In this document: positions 22,296-24,222 of the stretch, piece by piece
How positions within the stretch are numbered: position 1 is the first letter of the stretch
How the letters are laid out: every line of letters starts with the position of its first letter
NCBI GenBank assembly: GCA_934271655.1
Contig: CAKQRW010000048.1
Span: forward strand, 1 to 24,222
Source: an uncultured Bacteroidaceae bacterium
GTDB lineage: Bacteria > Bacteroidota > Bacteroidia > Bacteroidales > Bacteroidaceae
Length of the DNA stretch: 24,222 bases
Direction of reading: 5' to 3'
Translations under genes and position numbers: made by a program
Notes under the pieces: model-generated
What the model saw: the letters and a program-made list of their open reading frames with translations, nothing else
What the model was told of the DNA's origin: nothing
The model's database searches: none

Positions 22296-22871
22296 TCATG
22301 CCGCCAGTGTCAGCAGTGGCAGCATGGCCAGCAGCTTCGCAATGTTTGGCATAGTCCGTGTGGGCTGGTTGGTCAGGTATGTGTTGATGAGTAATACCCT
22401 CAGCATGGCGCGAGCGTCAGCGTTGCGCAGAAGCAAGAACAGGTCCTCGTCCATCTCGGCGTAGGCGAATGCTGAGCGCATGCTGTTGATGCTGTATCCA
22501 CTGCGCGGCAGCATCTTCCGCTCCCCTGTAAATCCGCCGAAGAGCCTGCTCTCTGCCGCCATGCCGCATGCCCTGTCTTCAGCCTCCTCCCTCTCCACAA
22601 GCCGCCAGAATGTCTCATGCTGCATGTGGAAGAACGGCTGGCAGATGCCAGGCTTGAAGTACGTGGAGCTCCCCACATATCTGCTCCATATCGTGTTGAA
22701 GCCTTCCACGAGGGCATCGGTAAGCACCACGTGAGGCGAAGAGATGCCTCCTTCTTCCACCTGGTCTATCACCGCCAGCAGCAATACGGCCTTGTGTGGA
22801 GCCTTGAGTCCGTGCGTCTTGTTGACGTGCAGCGACTGGAAGGCTTTCATATAGTGTGCGAGTTCATTCAT
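22296..22871 (-). CDS. Stand-alone protein resembling the ScoMcrA-type sulfur-binding (phosphorothioate-DNA) domain
   Basis: The 191-residue protein resembles the N-terminal domain of many Bacteroidetes HNH endonucleases: LHVNKTHGLKAPHKAVLLLAVIDQVEEG (14-41), TDALVEGFNTIWSRYV (51-66), and the PFFHMQHETFWRLV block (79-92), then an LLRNADARAMLRVLLINTYL helix. In ScoMcrA-like proteins this region reads phosphorothioate-modified DNA. The C-terminal HNH nuclease that normally follows is missing: the protein ends after a hydrophobic tail (LLAMLPLLTLAA). No dnd modification genes are nearby. It has its own strong promoter and the lipoprotein nuclease lies downstream. The assignment rests on motif memory. 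Confidence 0.6.
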   Translation of the reverse strand: MNELAHYMKAFQSLHVNKTHGLKAPHKAVLLLAVIDQVEEGGISSPHVVLTDALVEGFNTIWSRYVGSSTYFKPGICQPFFHMQHETFWRLVEREEAEDRACGMAAESRLFGGFTGERKMLPRSGYSINSMRSAFAYAEMDEDLFLLLRNADARAMLRVLLINTYLTNQPTRTMPNIAKLLAMLPLLTLAA

Positions 22872-22908
22872 TGTTGTCTGTACTTATGTGTCTTTCCTTT
22901 CTTGGCTG

Positions 22909-22939
22909 CAAAAGTAGCGATAAAACATGAGACAGCAAA
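22909..22939 (-). promoter_or_regulatory. Promoter of the sulfur-binding-like gene
   Basis: On the minus strand TTTG (22939-22936), a 19-nt spacer and TACTTTTG (22916-22909) match the Bacteroidetes consensus exactly. Transcription should start near 22902, about 30 nt upstream of the ATG at 22871. Confidence 0.85.
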
Positions 22940-23016
22940 GTTATGACATGAAAAAATGTGACATGACAAGTGGCAAGGCCAAGAGAATGTAGACGGAAAG
23001 AATGTGTCGGGGCAGA

Positions 23017-23071
23017 AGACAAAGCAAGCCCACAGCGCAGGGCATAGTCCTGGACTGTGGGCTTGTTGTCT
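23017..23071. terminator. Long imperfect hairpin, probable terminator
   Basis: AGACAA (23017-23022) and CAAGCCCACAG (23025-23035) pair with 23055-23071, with a two-base bulge. The loop contains a further CAGG/CCTG stem (23038-23041, 23049-23052). It sits just after the stop of the minus-strand frame at 23126 and could end that transcript, with a short T-rich stretch after it on that strand. Confidence 0.55.
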
Positions 23072-23125
23072 CAATGTTGACTGCTGAACATCAGTCGGCT
23101 ATGATTTCTTTGTTGTTGCGCCAGC

Positions 23126-23518
23126 CTATGCCTGGTGGCGGAACCGGTGCAGACCGATGCGCCTGTGCAAGGCAAGCAATGATGAATGCGTCAATCGCAA
23201 CTCCTCCAGCTCGCTTTCATCGTGCTCTTCATCTTTAGGCAAAAACGACAGGAACAGGTGAAGGAACGCAGTCTCCTTGAAGAAATAATTTGGGTCGTCC
23301 TCCATCTTTTCTGCAATGAAGGAAAATCCGAAATTAGCATATTGCTCCATCTTTTCCATAAGCATGTCCACCACTTTCCGTGTGGTAGTCTTGCCTTTGT
23401 CCAAAGCGATGAGGTCAATGTCGGTGCGAGCCACCAATGTGGCAAAGATAAACGTGAGGAACAGGCAAGGCAAGACAGATACCAAGGTGTACTTGACCGA
23501 TTCATCAGCGATGGCCAT
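23126..23518 (-). CDS. Unrecognised protein, possibly truncated
   Basis: From the ATG at 23518 the frame encodes 130 residues with normal codon use. Residues 10-32 are hydrophobic (VKYTLVSVLPCLFLTFIFATLVA) and may form a membrane segment. A charged helical region follows (LDKGKTTTRKVVDMLMEKMEQ), then FSFIAEKMEDDPNYFFKETAF and an acidic stretch LPKDEEHDESELEEL. The last ~25 residues (SLLALHRRIGLHRFRHQA) look less protein-like, so the end may be altered. A TTG at 23542 is an alternative start. It overlaps the 5' part of a plus-strand open frame, so only one is real over that overlap, or this is a junction between gene fragments. No family was recognised. Confidence 0.45.
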   Translation of the reverse strand: MAIADESVKYTLVSVLPCLFLTFIFATLVARTDIDLIALDKGKTTTRKVVDMLMEKMEQYANFGFSFIAEKMEDDPNYFFKETAFLHLFLSFLPKDEEHDESELEELRLTHSSLLALHRRIGLHRFRHQA

Positions 23519-23596
23519 GAACAACTCAAAGCCTTTTCGCAATCAGGCAGAATAGATTTCGATGAGAAAGAGGCAAATGCCGTCTATTATGGCATT

Positions 23597-23941
23597 ATGG
23601 CTACTGCCACAAAATGCGACATTGCGCTTCGCTCTCCCCAAGGAGCAGAATTTGCCGTTGACAGATTTCTTACAAACATGGATTGGAATGGTTGTGGCAA
23701 CTATCGGAGAGAATGTGTCGCACACTGGGCAAAACTCTTTGCTACTGATGAGGTCGTTTATACCGAGCCCATCATTCAGAATTTCCTTTCTTTCATTGAC
23801 CACATGTCGTGCAGCGCAGACACCTATGTCTCACTTGGTGGCTCCAATGGTTGCGCTGACCAACTTATAAATTGGGACGGAACACAGAAAGTGGGATTAG
23901 GAACACTATCAAAAAAGAAGGCACAAGGTTTGTCCAGATAA
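23597..23941 (+). CDS. Unrecognised protein, probable gene remnant
   Basis: A 114-residue product starts at the ATG at 23597 (MATATKCDIALRSPQGAEFAVD), while the same frame reads naturally further upstream (RYQGVLDRFISDGHEQLKAFS), so the true N-terminus may be missing. It contains FLTNMDWNGCGNYRRECVAHW, FATDEVVYTEPIIQNFLSFIDHM and a CSADTYVSLGGSNGCADQ segment with several Cys. Codon use looks real and more AT-rich than that of the window's main genes. A 13-pair imperfect stem (23951-23987) follows the stop. No family was recognised; a broken accessory gene is the simplest reading. Confidence 0.4.
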   Translation: MATATKCDIALRSPQGAEFAVDRFLTNMDWNGCGNYRRECVAHWAKLFATDEVVYTEPIIQNFLSFIDHMSCSADTYVSLGGSNGCADQLINWDGTQKVGLGTLSKKKAQGLSR

Positions 23942-23950
23942 TGACAACGA

Positions 23951-23987
23951 GAGGCGAATTGTAGTATCAATTGCTACAATTCACCTC
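23951..23987. terminator. Stem-loop after the plus-strand remnant
   Basis: GAATTGTAG (23956-23964) pairs with CTACAATTC (23974-23982), and the outer GAGG (23951-23954) pairs with CCTC (23984-23987) across one mismatch. There is no U-tract, so termination is only possible, not certain. Confidence 0.4.
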
Positions 23988-24057
23988 AAATTACAGAAAT
24001 GTGCCACCAAAAGCAAAGATCTACAATGATTTATTCTTTCGTCTGAATAAGATTTCC

Positions 24058-24222
24058 TACTTTTGTAGTCAATATTTGACAATTCTATCAAGAAAAAGTC
24101 TATTGGTTTTTCATCTAACCTTTGAATACAACATTGGAAGATAATACCAAACAGCCTCCAACGGCTGACGCTTCATTGTATAATGGGCAGCCTACCGACA
24201 CAGGCTTATCGTGTCCAAGTGC
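24058..24222 (+). other. Possible promoter and start of a gene running off the window
   Basis: TACTTTTG at 24058-24065 fits the Bacteroidetes -7 box, but the upstream -33 is poor. An open frame begins after a stop with TTG at 24122 and continues to the window end (LNTTLEDNTKQPPTADASLY...). On the minus strand the same end is also open for 35 codons, stopping at 24115-24117. Neither is long enough to call a gene; the rest of 23990-24121 shows nothing else. Confidence 0.2.

Noticed and set aside
23186..23440. 5' part of the 251-residue plus-strand frame
   Set aside because: It reads as antisense of the minus-strand frame (HLFHKHVHHF-like composition) and has no start support; only the part after about 23440 looks coding.

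Overview
The window looks like chromosomal DNA of a Bacteroidales bacterium, most likely Prevotella or a close relative. The reasons are Bacteroidetes-type promoters (TTTG, about 19-20 nt, TAnnTTTG) in front of several genes, many secreted glycoside hydrolases and esterases, a 'DFFENM'-type anti-sigma-like protein behind an ECF sigma factor, and the branched-chain amino acid gene order ilvD-ilvB-ilvN-ilvC. This assignment is inferred from protein style and promoter shape; no database search was possible.

Layout. Positions 1-78 hold the 3' end of a 5S rRNA and its terminator, so an rRNA operon lies just to the left. From about 5540 down to 226 on the minus strand runs a probable unit: a small lipoprotein, a GH51 alpha-L-arabinofuranosidase, a CE2-like SGNH acetyl esterase and a DUF488-YraN fusion protein. 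Divergent from it, riboflavin synthase and an exported SGNH hydrolase lie on the plus strand (5647-6962). Positions 7291-13023 carry ilvD, ilvB, ilvN and ilvC (dihydroxyacid dehydratase, both acetolactate synthase subunits, ketol-acid reductoisomerase), closed by a strong terminator. A GH35 beta-galactosidase with its own textbook promoter follows (13357-15714).

From 15.7 kb to 22.9 kb almost everything is on the minus strand. In order along the plus coordinates: strong hairpins and two families of short tandem repeats; a secreted alpha/beta-hydrolase esterase whose last codons lie inside the repeat array; a four-gene ECF sigma operon (His/Cys-repeat lipoprotein, sigma factor, membrane anti-sigma-like protein, Spy/CpxP-like periplasmic protein); a Nudix hydrolase and an exported nitroreductase; a YgiN-like monooxygenase; a tiny acidic Cys-containing protein; a lipoprotein DNA/RNA non-specific nuclease; and a stand-alone protein resembling the phosphorothioate-DNA (sulfur) binding domain normally fused to HNH endonucleases. 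The last 1.1 kb (23126-24222) is a mosaic of unrecognised, possibly broken genes on both strands, with lower GC.

How the genes work together: the GH51, CE2-like and GH35 enzymes and the secreted esterases fit stripping of arabinose, acetyl and galactose side groups from plant hemicellulose or pectin, although no SusC/SusD pair is present. The ilv cluster makes the isoleucine/valine precursors. The sigma operon resembles a CnrYXH-like envelope or metal-stress circuit (inference). The most unusual points are the His/Cys-repeat protein linked to the sigma factor, the orphan sulfur-binding-like domain, the DUF488-YraN fusion, duplications of gene 3' ends (a 36-bp direct repeat and a five-copy 22-bp array), and a Cys-rich open frame in phase with ilvN.
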